A DNA stretch of 64,000 bases from positions 44,501 to 108,500 of the forward strand of contig JACKBM010000016.1 in NCBI GenBank assembly GCA_020634575.1, given 5' to 3'. This stretch comes from Ardenticatenales bacterium (lineage in GTDB: Bacteria; Chloroflexota; Anaerolineae; Promineifilales; Promineifilaceae). Below the pieces are notes generated by a model. It worked only from the letters and a program-made list of their open reading frames with translations. It ran no database searches and was not told the origin of the DNA. Shown here in pieces: positions 1 through 8,082 of the stretch. Both the position numbers and the translations under genes were made by a program. Position 1 is the stretch's first letter. Each line of letters begins with the position of its first letter.

Positions 1-638
1 CTGTACATGAAGGTCACATAGCGCCGGTCAGCCACGACGTAGATCGTGTCGCCGGTTAGCAGGATGCCCTGGCCGCCGGCGCCTTGGGCCCAATGCAGCA
101 CCGAGGAACCGGGGAAATGGCCGCCACAATTGATGACTGTCACCCCCGGCGCCAGCTCCAGCGTCTGGCCTGACCAGAATTGGATGGCCGGGTCTGGTCG
201 CAGCGCCCACTGCCGGTCCGCTTCATGAATATAAACGGGGATGCCGCCAAACGCCTGGCTCCACTCCACAATCGCCGAGTTGAAATGGGGGTGTGAGAGG
301 GCGATGGCCTTGAGCCCGCCCATCGCCTGAATCGTGGCGAAGGTGGTTTCATCCAGTAGCGGCACGCAATCCCAGAGGATGTTGCCGGACTCGGTTTGCA
401 GCAGCAGCGCCCGCTGGCCGATAGCAAACTTGGGCTCAACGCCGATGCCGTACAGCCCTGGCTCTTCCAGCTTGATCACGTTGCGATGGGTCGATTTTAG
501 CTCCGGATAGGTCAGCCAATGCTGGCCGCTGTGACCGATGTATTGGCGCTCGTCGGCGCAGATGGGGCAGCTGGCTGGCGGGGCCGCAGTTGGCGCCTGT
601 TGCACGCCGCAGGTCTGGCAAATGTAGGGGTAATCCAT
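1..638 (-). CDS. MBL-fold metallo-hydrolase with N-terminal zinc ribbon (C-terminus beyond window)
   Basis: The reading frame is open to the left edge of the window, so about 212 residues are visible and the C-terminus is missing. The N-terminus holds two cysteine pairs, CQTC near residue 7 and CPIC near residue 24, which look like a small zinc ribbon. A metallo-beta-lactamase pattern follows: LSHPHF, NCGGHFPGSS and LLTGDT. The first motif is HPHF, not the textbook HxHxDH, so the metal site belongs to a divergent branch. The ATG at 636-638 has a strong ribosome site (AAGGAGAA) seven bases upstream. It lies 10 bp downstream of the MFS gene and is probably co-transcribed with it. The substrate is unknown. 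Confidence 0.8.
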   Translation of the reverse strand, partial: MDYPYICQTCGVQQAPTAAPPASCPICADERQYIGHSGQHWLTYPELKSTHRNVIKLEEPGLYGIGVEPKFAIGQRALLLQTESGNILWDCVPLLDETTFATIQAMGGLKAIALSHPHFNSAIVEWSQAFGGIPVYIHEADRQWALRPDPAIQFWSGQTLELAPGVTVINCGGHFPGSSVLHWAQGAGGQGILLTGDTIYVVADRRYVTFMY

Positions 639-648
639 GATGTTCTCC

Positions 649-2061
649 TTAAGCGAACTTCGATTTTGGTAATTGCGTGGCCGCCAGAAAGCCCAGCAGC
701 GCAAACCCAAGGTACCACAGGAAAACATTCTGGTAACTGGCCAGAAGACCAGTTCCCGACCTGTCCATGTAGAACTGGAGCAGGATACCCCCGGCTGCCG
801 AGCCGGCCGCTGAACCGAGAAAACGGAGCATGCTGTAGAGACCAGAAGCGGTCCCCAGATCCGCCTCCGGCACATCGTTCAGCGCCGCCCGGTGCAGCGC
901 CGCCAGCATCAGGCCGGCGCCGATGCCGAAGCCAAACAGGCAAAGGATGAGCAGCCAGGCGGGCACATCCTGCGGTAGCTGGCTGAAAACCAGCATCATG
1001 GTGGCGAAGATGACAAACCCGGTCATTGTCAGGACGCGGCTGCCAAAACGGTCGGACAGGCGGCCGCCGATCAGGACAAAGATGATCATCGCGCCCGGGT
1101 TGGCCATCAGGTAGAAGCCGATGTGTTCTGGGGGCAGGCCGACAATGTCGTGCAGGTACAGCGGCATCACAAAGCCCAGGCCGCCGCTCATGCCCAGCAT
1201 CCGCAGCGAGGCGCAGGCGGAGCCGACCAGCAGGGATTTATTGTTCAGGATATCCAGCCGGATGAAAGGGTCGGGATGGCGGCGCTCGTGGCGCACAAAA
1301 GCAACCAGCAGAAGCAACGTCAGGCCACCCAGCCGCCAATCCCGTAACGGTTCGACGCCGGTGATCGGCCGGCTGGAGAAGTAGAAAAGCAGTCCCGTCA
1401 ACGTCGCCGCCAGCAGGCCGACGCCGAGCCAGTCAAAATGGCTCAAAAAACTGAAATTGACCTTCTTGATGCTCGATGGAATGAGCAGGCCAACGACAAC
1501 CAGGCCGGCCAGGGCCACAATCAATGCCGGCACAAAGGACGCCCGCCAACCCCAGGCGGCCACGATAAAGCCGGCGGCAATCGGGCCGACCACGCCTGTA
1601 AACGGGCCAGACGTGCTGAACAGCCCCATCGCCTTGCCCCGCTTTTCCGGCGGAAACACCTCTGTGATCAGGGCCAGCGAGAGTGGCAAAAGCCCGGCGA
1701 CGCCAAAGCCCTGCACCGCCCGGCCGATGATCAGCATGGCCAGGTTGGTTGAGAAGGTGGCCAACAATGCGCCCACCACGAAGATGGCGATGCCCCAGAG
1801 CAGCAGGCGCCGCTTGCCCAGCCCTTCGCTGATGCGGCCGTAAACCGGCATCATCATCATAAATGTCAGGGTGAAGGCGGTGGCGATCCAGGCGGCGACG
1901 TCGGGGGCGATGCCCAGGTCATCACGAATGATGGGGAGGGAGACGGAGAACATCCAGCCGGTCATCGGCATGATGATGGCCGGGAACATGAGGCTGTAGA
2001 GCAGACGATCGGGGTCCACGCCTCGCATCGCCGTATCCATTGGCAAAGGTCCAGAATTCAT
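649..2061 (-). CDS. MFS transporter, DHA2-like (14-helix drug exporter type)
   Basis: This is a 470-residue integral membrane protein of the major facilitator superfamily. The length and the string of hydrophobic helices fit the 14-helix DHA2 group. The loop after helix 2 reads GRISEGLGKRR, the family's G-x3-(D/E)-x2-G-x-R/K signature. A motif-C-like stretch, GPFTGVVGPIAAG, appears in helix 5. Substrates of such carriers are usually drugs or small organic compounds. Translation may begin at 2061 or at the second Met (2040); neither has a clear ribosome site. The gene diverges from the YczE-like gene and precedes the MBL-fold gene by 10 bp. Confidence 0.85.
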   Translation of the reverse strand: MNSGPLPMDTAMRGVDPDRLLYSLMFPAIIMPMTGWMFSVSLPIIRDDLGIAPDVAAWIATAFTLTFMMMMPVYGRISEGLGKRRLLLWGIAIFVVGALLATFSTNLAMLIIGRAVQGFGVAGLLPLSLALITEVFPPEKRGKAMGLFSTSGPFTGVVGPIAAGFIVAAWGWRASFVPALIVALAGLVVVGLLIPSSIKKVNFSFLSHFDWLGVGLLAATLTGLLFYFSSRPITGVEPLRDWRLGGLTLLLLVAFVRHERRHPDPFIRLDILNNKSLLVGSACASLRMLGMSGGLGFVMPLYLHDIVGLPPEHIGFYLMANPGAMIIFVLIGGRLSDRFGSRVLTMTGFVIFATMMLVFSQLPQDVPAWLLILCLFGFGIGAGLMLAALHRAALNDVPEADLGTASGLYSMLRFLGSAAGSAAGGILLQFYMDRSGTGLLASYQNVFLWYLGFALLGFLAATQLPKSKFA

Positions 2062-2115
2062 TCCCCAACTGTAGCAACTGTTGGCGGCATAGTAAAGCCG
2101 TTTCTCCTGGCGGCG

Positions 2116-2129
2116 GATGTGATAACATC
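2116..2129. promoter_or_regulatory. Inverted repeat GATGT-GATA-ACATC in a divergent promoter region
   Basis: A perfect 5-bp inverted repeat with a 4-bp spacer lies six bases before the start codon of the YczE-like gene, in the 73-bp gap shared with the divergent MFS gene. It may be an operator. The arms are short and no regulator is encoded next to it. Confidence 0.25.
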
Positions 2130-2134
2130 AGCGG

Positions 2135-2764
2135 ATGTTTAGACCAATCAACTGGCGTAGCTTCCCCCGTGACTTCCTCATTATTCAAATTGGCTTCTCC
2201 CTGTTTGGCCTGGCCGTGGCGATGCTGATCCGGGCCAATTTGGGCACGAACCCCTGGACAATGCTCTCCGTAGCCCTGTCTGAGATGACCAATCTATCGG
2301 TTGGCACCATTACGATATTCACCGGACTGGCTGTGCTGGGCGTGGCTATCGTGATGCGCGAGCAGATCGGCTGGGGGACGTTAGGGAACATCCTGTTTAT
2401 CGGCCCCTGGAGCGATCTGTTTCTCTGGCTAATCCCGCAGCAGGAGCATTGGTTCTGGCAGGCGGTGATGCTGCTGGGCGGCATTGCTCTGTTGGGTGTG
2501 GCCACCGGCATTTACGTCAGCGTGCAGGCCGGGGCGGGGCCGCGGGACAGCCTGATGCTGGCCGTCGCCCGGCTGACCGGCTGGACGCTGCGGGTATCGC
2601 GGGCCAGCCTTGAGGTGGTTGTCTTTGTGATCGCCTGGGCGCTGGGGGGACCGGCCGGTATCGGCACCATCGCCATCGCCCTGCTCATCGGGCCGGCGGT
2701 GCAATGGGGCTTCCGCCTGCTGGGCGTCGAAAAGAAAGCGCCGCCGGCCACGAAGCCGGCCTGA
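2135..2764 (+). CDS. YczE/YitT-like integral membrane protein
   Basis: This 209-residue hydrophobic protein has about five or six membrane segments. The N-terminal part, with ANLGTNPWTML after the first helix, and the later GAGPRDSLML motif match the YczE/YyaS branch of the YitT superfamily. Members are inner-membrane proteins of poorly defined function, sometimes linked to transport. The short C-terminal tail is basic (KKAPPATKPA). The gene ends in a TGA that is directly continued by a repeat element starting GGGG. The downstream neighbour is convergent, so the two genes share the repeat between them. Confidence 0.75.
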   Translation: MFRPINWRSFPRDFLIIQIGFSLFGLAVAMLIRANLGTNPWTMLSVALSEMTNLSVGTITIFTGLAVLGVAIVMREQIGWGTLGNILFIGPWSDLFLWLIPQQEHWFWQAVMLLGGIALLGVATGIYVSVQAGAGPRDSLMLAVARLTGWTLRVSRASLEVVVFVIAWALGGPAGIGTIAIALLIGPAVQWGFRLLGVEKKAPPATKPA

Positions 2765-2860
2765 GGGGTCCCCCACCCGACGGGTCCGCACCCGACGGGT
2801 CCACCACCCGACGGGTCCACCACCCGACGGGTCCACCACCCGACGGGTGGCCAACCCCTC
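2762..2860. repeat. Intergenic palindrome repeat element 1 (five cores)
   Basis: Five copies of the palindrome ACCCGACGGGT lie at 2775, 2790, 2806, 2822 and 2838, so the last four repeat every 16 bp (unit CCACCACCCGACGGGT). The block is bracketed by TGAGGGGT on the left and ACCCCTC on the right, which are complementary. It separates two convergent genes and could fold as a cruciform or serve as a bidirectional terminator. There are no unique spacers, so it is not a CRISPR array. Confidence 0.85.
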
Positions 2861-2866
2861 GCCAAT

Positions 2867-4213
2867 CTACGCCGTCGCGACCAGCAATGCCGGCAGGTGC
2901 TCTTGCCACAGCAGCGGCCAGGAGTGGGAGCCATGCCCCCGCGTCGCCGGGCTTATCGGCAGCACGATCGCTTTGCCGTCGGGTACCCGCTTAATCAGCC
3001 GCTCCAGGATGCCCAGCTCGGGCGGATTCACCTGGTCATCCGCTGAATTGATAGCCACCAGCGGCGCGATGATTTTCTCCAGGTGCGGCTCCGGGTTGTA
3101 ATCCCAGGAGGCGTTGAACTGGTAAAGGAAATCGTTGGCGTCGTGCATGGCCAGGTGACGCTCGGTGAGCTGGGCCAGGAATTCGTCAGCGGCGGCCTGG
3201 GTGGGGGCCAGCTCGCGCCAGTAGAGCGGCACGCTGGTCATGAAAATGAGGATGTTGACGGCGCCGCGCAGACCGGCCGGTTGCGTCTCATACTCCCCCT
3301 CCTGCCAGCTCGGGTCCAGCCGAATCGCGTCCAGCGCCATGCGCCGCAGCATCCGGTTGCGGCCAGCGATCTCCGCCGGCAGGCTGGCCAGTGGTAGCAG
3401 CGCGTCCATAAAATCAGGGTAGAGATAACCCCAGACCCAGCTGTGCATCCCCCCCATCGAAGTGCCCATCACCAGCCGCAAATGGCCGACGCCCAGATGC
3501 TCGGTGAGCAGCTGGTATTGCGCCCGCACCATGTCCTCGTAGCCGTAATGGGGAAAACGAGCACGCAGTCCGTCGCTGGGCCGGCTGGATTGGCCATGGC
3601 CGATCCCGTCCGGCAGGATGATGTAATAGTCGGCCACATCCAGCAGCCCGCCCGGCGCAAAGAGCACGTCGGCGTATTGCTCGCGCAGGAACGCCGCGCC
3701 GCTGCCGGTGGTGCCGTGGCCGATCCAGACGGCGTTACAGACGCGCCCGCTCGCGTCGCGTCGGGGCTGGCCCAGGGTGCGGTAATGGAGCCGCAGTTCG
3801 GCCAGACTCTCGCCGCTCTTGAACTGGAAGTCAGGAATGATGTATTCCCCTTCGACCAGCGATGAGCTGTCATAGCCGGTTTCCACGAGCGTGGCCGCCG
3901 GCACCCAGCCTTCGCGACCGCGCGTGTCGCGGACCCAGGCCCAGTCGTTGAGGGTGTGGATGACCGCGACGGTATCGCCGGCGGCCGTAGTGAGTTCGCG
4001 GGCGGTGTAATCAGCTTTGCCGCGACCGGCCCCATCGGCCAGGATCTCGATCCGCTGTTCCGGCGCCCAGCCGGCGTTGCCGTCCGCCGTCGTCGTCCAA
4101 ACCCAGCCCGGATACTCCTCATCCCACCGCCCCAGCGTCAGCGGCTCACCCGCCACAAAGCTGATCGGCTCCAGATACTTCGTCTCCCACGCTTCCTTAA
4201 CACGTAAATACAT
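2867..4213 (-). CDS. Two SH3-like domains fused to a MetX-type alpha/beta hydrolase
   Basis: The first 120 or so residues form two SH3-like units, each ending in a Gly-Trp-(Val/Ala)-Pro motif (NAGWAPEQ and REGWVPAA). An alpha/beta hydrolase of the homoserine O-acetyltransferase (MetX) group follows. It has nucleophile elbow GTSMGG, a likely acid in NSADDQVNPP and a C-terminal histidine in RGHGSHSW. The frame opens further upstream at a GTG (4258), but that GTG lies inside a palindromic repeat. The ATG at 4213 has a good ribosome site (GGGAGA), so I place the start there. MetX relatives include acyltransferases and plain hydrolases, and the substrate cannot be read from sequence. Confidence 0.8.
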   Translation of the reverse strand: MYLRVKEAWETKYLEPISFVAGEPLTLGRWDEEYPGWVWTTTADGNAGWAPEQRIEILADGAGRGKADYTARELTTAAGDTVAVIHTLNDWAWVRDTRGREGWVPAATLVETGYDSSSLVEGEYIIPDFQFKSGESLAELRLHYRTLGQPRRDASGRVCNAVWIGHGTTGSGAAFLREQYADVLFAPGGLLDVADYYIILPDGIGHGQSSRPSDGLRARFPHYGYEDMVRAQYQLLTEHLGVGHLRLVMGTSMGGMHSWVWGYLYPDFMDALLPLASLPAEIAGRNRMLRRMALDAIRLDPSWQEGEYETQPAGLRGAVNILIFMTSVPLYWRELAPTQAAADEFLAQLTERHLAMHDANDFLYQFNASWDYNPEPHLEKIIAPLVAINSADDQVNPPELGILERLIKRVPDGKAIVLPISPATRGHGSHSWPLLWQEHLPALLVATA

Positions 4214-4252
4214 TTCGTTCTCCCAGCTGAGTGCGACGATGGAGGTTTGTTT

Positions 4253-4364
4253 GGCCACGGATTAACACGGATTTGCACGGATTTTTTTAGGATAGGATTT
4301 CTGATTCTGTCAGGTGCCGCCAGGCAAAAAAGAATCCGTGTTAAATCCGTGCCAATCCGTGGCC
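4253..4364. repeat. Palindromic CACGGATT element, copy 1
   Basis: The left arm (4253-4288) begins GGCCACGGATTAACACGGAT and carries three CACGGATT units. The right arm (4325-4364) is its near-perfect reverse complement with ATCCGTG units. An A/T-rich run sits at the inner end of each arm, and about 36 bp of unrelated sequence lies in the loop. It separates the two minus-strand genes on either side. A second copy of the same family is at 56809-56922. Confidence 0.8.
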
Positions 4365-4369
4365 ACTCC

Positions 4370-4909
4370 TCACTCCCCCAACATCTCGCGAAGTTTGCTG
4401 ACAGTGCGCCAGTTGCGGGCGGTGGTGGCGACGCCGAGGGCACGGTCGACGTTGGTCGCCAGTTTGGAGCGGCCAATGCCGTCTGGGGCGTGCAGGTAGA
4501 AGACCTGGTCCTGCAAGGTGAACCGTTCGTTCTCCAGCTGCTGACCGCGCAAAAGATCGAGGTTGGGGGAACCGGCCGGTTCCGTCAGAAAATACAGGTG
4601 CAAACTTTTCGGCTCGTCCTCCCCTTCCGGATACGGGTTGGCTGCCATGGCTGCCTCGAGTTCGGATCGTTCCAGCAGGAGGATTCGTGGGGCAAAACCA
4701 AAATCCCGCTCGATCGCCGCGCTGATCTGGCTCGATAGTGCCGCGCGCGTCTGGCCAGCCTCAGACCGGAAGACGACGTTGCCACTTTGAATGTAGCTGC
4801 GCACATCGGCCAACCCCATTGCCGTCAGTAGCTCGCGTAGTTTCGCCATCGGCAGGATGTTGTTGCCGCCGACATTGATGCCCCGGAAGAGAGCAACATA
4901 TTGCTTCAT
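4370..4909 (-). CDS. DUF1697 family protein
   Basis: The 179-residue protein matches the DUF1697 family over its full length. It opens with YVALFRGINVGG and continues with the YIQSGNVVF block and the C-terminal ATARNWRTVSKL-like segment typical of the family. The family is widespread in bacteria and has no firm biochemical role. The start codon has an AAGGTGAG ribosome site. The gene diverges from the acyl-CoA dehydrogenase. It contains the palindrome ACCGGCCGGT, read here as Pro-Ala-Gly. Confidence 0.85.
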   Translation of the reverse strand: MKQYVALFRGINVGGNNILPMAKLRELLTAMGLADVRSYIQSGNVVFRSEAGQTRAALSSQISAAIERDFGFAPRILLLERSELEAAMAANPYPEGEDEPKSLHLYFLTEPAGSPNLDLLRGQQLENERFTLQDQVFYLHAPDGIGRSKLATNVDRALGVATTARNWRTVSKLREMLGE

Positions 4910-4986
4910 AAACTCACCTTGGCGCGTTGCGCCGGCTCAGGTACCATCAAACCGCCTCATTGTAAACGGTTCAGGAGAAGCTGGCT

Positions 4987-6144
4987 ATGAACTTTGACCT
5001 CTCGCCCGCCCAGGCGGCGCTGGTCGCCCAGACCCGCGACTTCGCCCTGCGGGAAATCGCCCCTTTCGCCGCCCAATGGGATGCTGACGAACACATCCCC
5101 CGCGCCCAGATCCAGAAATATGCCGACGCCGGCTACTTCGGCATGACCATTCCCGAGAAATATGGTGGCCGTGGTTTATCGACGCTGGACGCGGTATTGG
5201 TCATTGAAGAGGTTGCCCGCCATTGCGGCATCAGCGGCCGGCTGATCGTGGATCACAACTTCGGCGCTGCCATCACCATCCTCAATTTCGGCAACGAGGA
5301 GCAGCGGGGGCGGGTGTTACCGACAGTTTGCAGCGGCGCAACGCTGATGAGCATCGGCATGACCGAGCCGGACGCGGGCTCAGCCCTCACCGACCTGACC
5401 ACTATTGCGACCGAAGATGGCGACGATTACATCCTGAACGGGCGCAAACATTGGATCACGGGCGCCGGCGAGCGGGAATACACGCTGGTTTACGCCCGCT
5501 TCGGCGGCGTGCCCGGGCCGAAGGGGATTGGCGCGATTCTGGTGCATCGTGAGATGGCCGGCTTTGAATTTGGCGGTCGCATCCCCTCGTTGGGAGTTCG
5601 TGGCGTCCAGGAGGGTATCCTGGATTTCAAGGAGATGCGCGTGCCCAAAGCGAACCTGGTGGTGCCACCCGGATCCGCTTTTGGCAATCTGATGTCGGCC
5701 TACAATGGCCAGCGGGTGGGCGCTTCGGCGGTGGCGTTGGGCATTGCCCAGGGCGCCTTTGACTTTGCCCGCAACTATGCCGATGGGCGGACCCAGTTCG
5801 GTAAGCGGATCACCGATTTCCAGGCGATACAGTTTAAGCTGGCTGATATGGCCATCGACCTGGAGGCGGCCCGTATGCTGATTTACCGGGCCGCCAGCCA
5901 TGCGCAAAACGCGATTACCGACCGGTATGAGTCGAGCGTGGCCAAGGTGTTTGTCTCGGAGATGGCCATCCGGGTGACCAGCGAGGCGATCCAGCTTTGC
6001 GGCGCCCAGGGGTATGGCCGCCATCTGCCCCTGGAGCGGATGTTTCGTGACGCCCGCGCCTTCACCCTGGCCGGCGGCTCCGCCGAAATCCAGCGGCTCG
6101 GCGTAGCGACCACGCTTTTGGGCCGTTCCCTGCCACAACATTAA
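4987..6144 (+). CDS. Acyl-CoA dehydrogenase
   Basis: This 385-residue protein has the normal length of an acyl-CoA dehydrogenase, the FAD enzyme that introduces the alpha-beta double bond in acyl-CoA esters. Visible signatures are the FAD/substrate loop GMTEPDAGSALT, the ITGA segment, and the C-terminal block AIQLCGAQGYGRHLPLERMFRDAR. The usual catalytic Glu position falls near the C-terminus, where the motif AGGSAEIQRLGVA is present. The start has an AGGAG site 10 bp upstream. No beta-oxidation partners are adjacent. It could act on short-chain, branched or aryl-acyl substrates. Confidence 0.9.
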   Translation: MNFDLSPAQAALVAQTRDFALREIAPFAAQWDADEHIPRAQIQKYADAGYFGMTIPEKYGGRGLSTLDAVLVIEEVARHCGISGRLIVDHNFGAAITILNFGNEEQRGRVLPTVCSGATLMSIGMTEPDAGSALTDLTTIATEDGDDYILNGRKHWITGAGEREYTLVYARFGGVPGPKGIGAILVHREMAGFEFGGRIPSLGVRGVQEGILDFKEMRVPKANLVVPPGSAFGNLMSAYNGQRVGASAVALGIAQGAFDFARNYADGRTQFGKRITDFQAIQFKLADMAIDLEAARMLIYRAASHAQNAITDRYESSVAKVFVSEMAIRVTSEAIQLCGAQGYGRHLPLERMFRDARAFTLAGGSAEIQRLGVATTLLGRSLPQH

Positions 6145-6157
6145 CCGCAGAACGGTT

Positions 6158-6226
6158 GAGGGGTTGGCAACCCGTCGGGTTGTGGACCCGTCGGGTACCG
6201 CACCCGACGGGTCCGGTACCCCTCAC
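6158..6226. repeat. Intergenic palindrome repeat element 2
   Basis: Three cores (AACCCGTCGGGTT, GACCCGTCGGGTA, ACCCGACGGGT) are framed by TGAGGGGTTGG on the left and GGTACCCCTCA on the right. The element lies 14 bp after the acyl-CoA dehydrogenase stop codon, before the ribosome site of the TPR gene on the same strand. It may act as a terminator or a processing site between the two genes. Confidence 0.8.
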
Positions 6227-6252
6227 CACGCGATAGGATTTGGAGGTGTATG

Positions 6253-7923
6253 ATGGACGATTATTACGATTTGGGGAGCTTTACGCGCACCGTAACCACC
6301 AGCTCGCCGGAGGCGCAGATCTGGTTTGACCGGGGGCTGAACTGGACCTACGCCTATAATTTTGAGGCGGCGGTCGATTGCTTTCAACGGGCGGCTGCCA
6401 TTGACCCGACCTGTGTGATGGCCCATTGGGGCATCGGCTACGGGGTGGGCTGTAATTACAACAAACAATGGCGCGTCTTTTCGCCGAAGGAGATCGGCCG
6501 CACCATGAAAACGGCCCGCGAGGCGATTCAGGCCGGTTCCCAGCACCTGGACGCGGCCACCGAGGTCGAAGGGGCGCTGTTACTGGCCCTGGAGAAGCGC
6601 TTCCAGGCAGACGGCATCCATGAAGAGGAGACGCTGGTCGCCTGGAACGATGACTTCGCTGACGCCATGCGTCTCGTCTACCAGGCTCACCCCGATGATC
6701 ATGATGTGGCCACGCTTTTCGCCGAGGCGCTGATTAATCGGACGCCCTGGCAGCTCTGGGACTTGCATAATAACCGGCCGGCCGAACACGCCAGTACCGA
6801 GGAAGCGATTGCCGTGCTGGAGCGGGCCATCGACCAGTTGGAAGCGGCCGGTAGCCCGCCGCACCCCGGCCTCTACCACATCTACATCCACGTGATGGAG
6901 ATGTCGCCCTACCCGGAGAAAGCGCTGCGTGCCGCTGACATCCTGCGTGAGCTGATCCGCGATGCCGGCCATCTGCGCCACATGCCGTCCCACATCGACA
7001 TCCTCTGCGGCCATTATTACGATGCGGTCATCGCCAACAACCGGGCCATCGTCGCCAACAACAAGTTCCTGGCCCGCGATGGTGAGATGAACGAATACAC
7101 CTTCTATCGCGCCCACGACATCCATTTCAAAATTTACGCCGCCATGCTGCTGGGCCAATACCAGACGGCGCTGGAAGGGGCGGAGCAGATGCGCGAGCTG
7201 GCCCATGACGCCATCCTGCGCGTCGAACGCCCACCCATGGCCTACTCGTTGGAGGGGATGGTCTCCATGAAGCTTCATGTGCTGATTCGCTTCGGCAAAT
7301 GGGCGGAAATTCTGGAGGAGCCGTTCCCGGAGGACCGGGAGTTGTACTGCAACACGACGGCGATGTTACATTACGCTCGGGGTATTGCTGCCGCCACGCT
7401 CGGTGATTTTGAGACGGCGGAAGCGGAGCGGGCGGCGTTCCAGGTTGCCAAGGGTAACCTGCATGAGCACCGCTACATCTTCAACAACACCTGCGCCGAC
7501 ATCCTGGAAGTTGCCCAGGCGATGCTGGATGGCGAGGTGGAGTATCACAAAGGCAATTATGAGGCTGCTTTCGAGAATCTGCGCCTGGCGGTTTATCGGG
7601 ATGACCACCTCGCCTACGCGGAGCCCTGGGGCTGGATGATGCCGACCCGCCACCCCCTGGCGGCGCTGCTGCTGGAGCAGGGGCATGCGGCCGAGGCTGA
7701 GGGGATTTATCGGGCGGATTTAGGGCTGGACAACACCATCCCCCGGCCGCAGCAGCATGTCGACAATGTCTGGAGCCTGCACGGTTACGTCACTTGCCTG
7801 GAGCAACTGGGCAAGCAGGACGAGGCGGCGGCGATGCGCGCTCGCCTCAACCTGGCCCTGGCCCGCACCGACGTGCCGATTACCGCCTCCTGCTTCTGCG
7901 CGACAAAGTCCTGTTGTCATTAG
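6253..7923 (+). CDS. Tetratricopeptide-repeat protein with cysteine-rich tail
   Basis: The protein has about 556 residues. TPR-like helical pairs are visible from the start (FDRGLNWTYAYNFEAAVDCFQRAAAIDP), with further repeats in the middle and C-terminal half. There is no signal peptide or membrane segment, so it is probably a cytoplasmic scaffold. The last residues are cysteine-rich (CFCATKSCCH), which may bind metal. Two Met codons are adjacent. The second (6253) is better spaced from the GGAGG site and is chosen here. The function is not recognised. The next gene is convergent. Confidence 0.75.
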   Translation: MDDYYDLGSFTRTVTTSSPEAQIWFDRGLNWTYAYNFEAAVDCFQRAAAIDPTCVMAHWGIGYGVGCNYNKQWRVFSPKEIGRTMKTAREAIQAGSQHLDAATEVEGALLLALEKRFQADGIHEEETLVAWNDDFADAMRLVYQAHPDDHDVATLFAEALINRTPWQLWDLHNNRPAEHASTEEAIAVLERAIDQLEAAGSPPHPGLYHIYIHVMEMSPYPEKALRAADILRELIRDAGHLRHMPSHIDILCGHYYDAVIANNRAIVANNKFLARDGEMNEYTFYRAHDIHFKIYAAMLLGQYQTALEGAEQMRELAHDAILRVERPPMAYSLEGMVSMKLHVLIRFGKWAEILEEPFPEDRELYCNTTAMLHYARGIAAATLGDFETAEAERAAFQVAKGNLHEHRYIFNNTCADILEVAQAMLDGEVEYHKGNYEAAFENLRLAVYRDDHLAYAEPWGWMMPTRHPLAALLLEQGHAAEAEGIYRADLGLDNTIPRPQQHVDNVWSLHGYVTCLEQLGKQDEAAAMRARLNLALARTDVPITASCFCATKSCCH

Positions 7924-7935
7924 AGCGGGGGGAGG

Positions 7936-8080
7936 TTTTTGCCGCAGATTTCGCAGATACTTCGCTTCGCTCAGCACAAGTTTGGGGATTGTTATGTTCG
8001 CGACTATTAGTATTTGTCACGAACAAGTTGCGAATCGCGAGATCAAAAAATCCCCTAATCTGCGTCATCTGCGGCAAAAA
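7936..8080. repeat. Palindromic CGCAGATT element with long loop
   Basis: The left arm TTTTTGCCGCAGATTTCGCA (from 7936) is matched by the inverted right arm ending at 8080 (ATCTGCGGCAAAAA). Inside it are weaker inverted stretches (TTCGCGA with TCGCGA; GGGGATT with ATCCCC). Its build resembles the CACGGATT elements at 4253 and 56809 but with different arm bases. It fills the gap between convergent genes. Confidence 0.7.
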
Positions 8081-8082
8081 AA

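Noticed and set aside
2775..2848. CRISPR-like regularly spaced repeats
   Set aside because: The 11-bp cores recur every 15-16 bp without unique spacers and belong to a palindromic element family found at eight other gaps.
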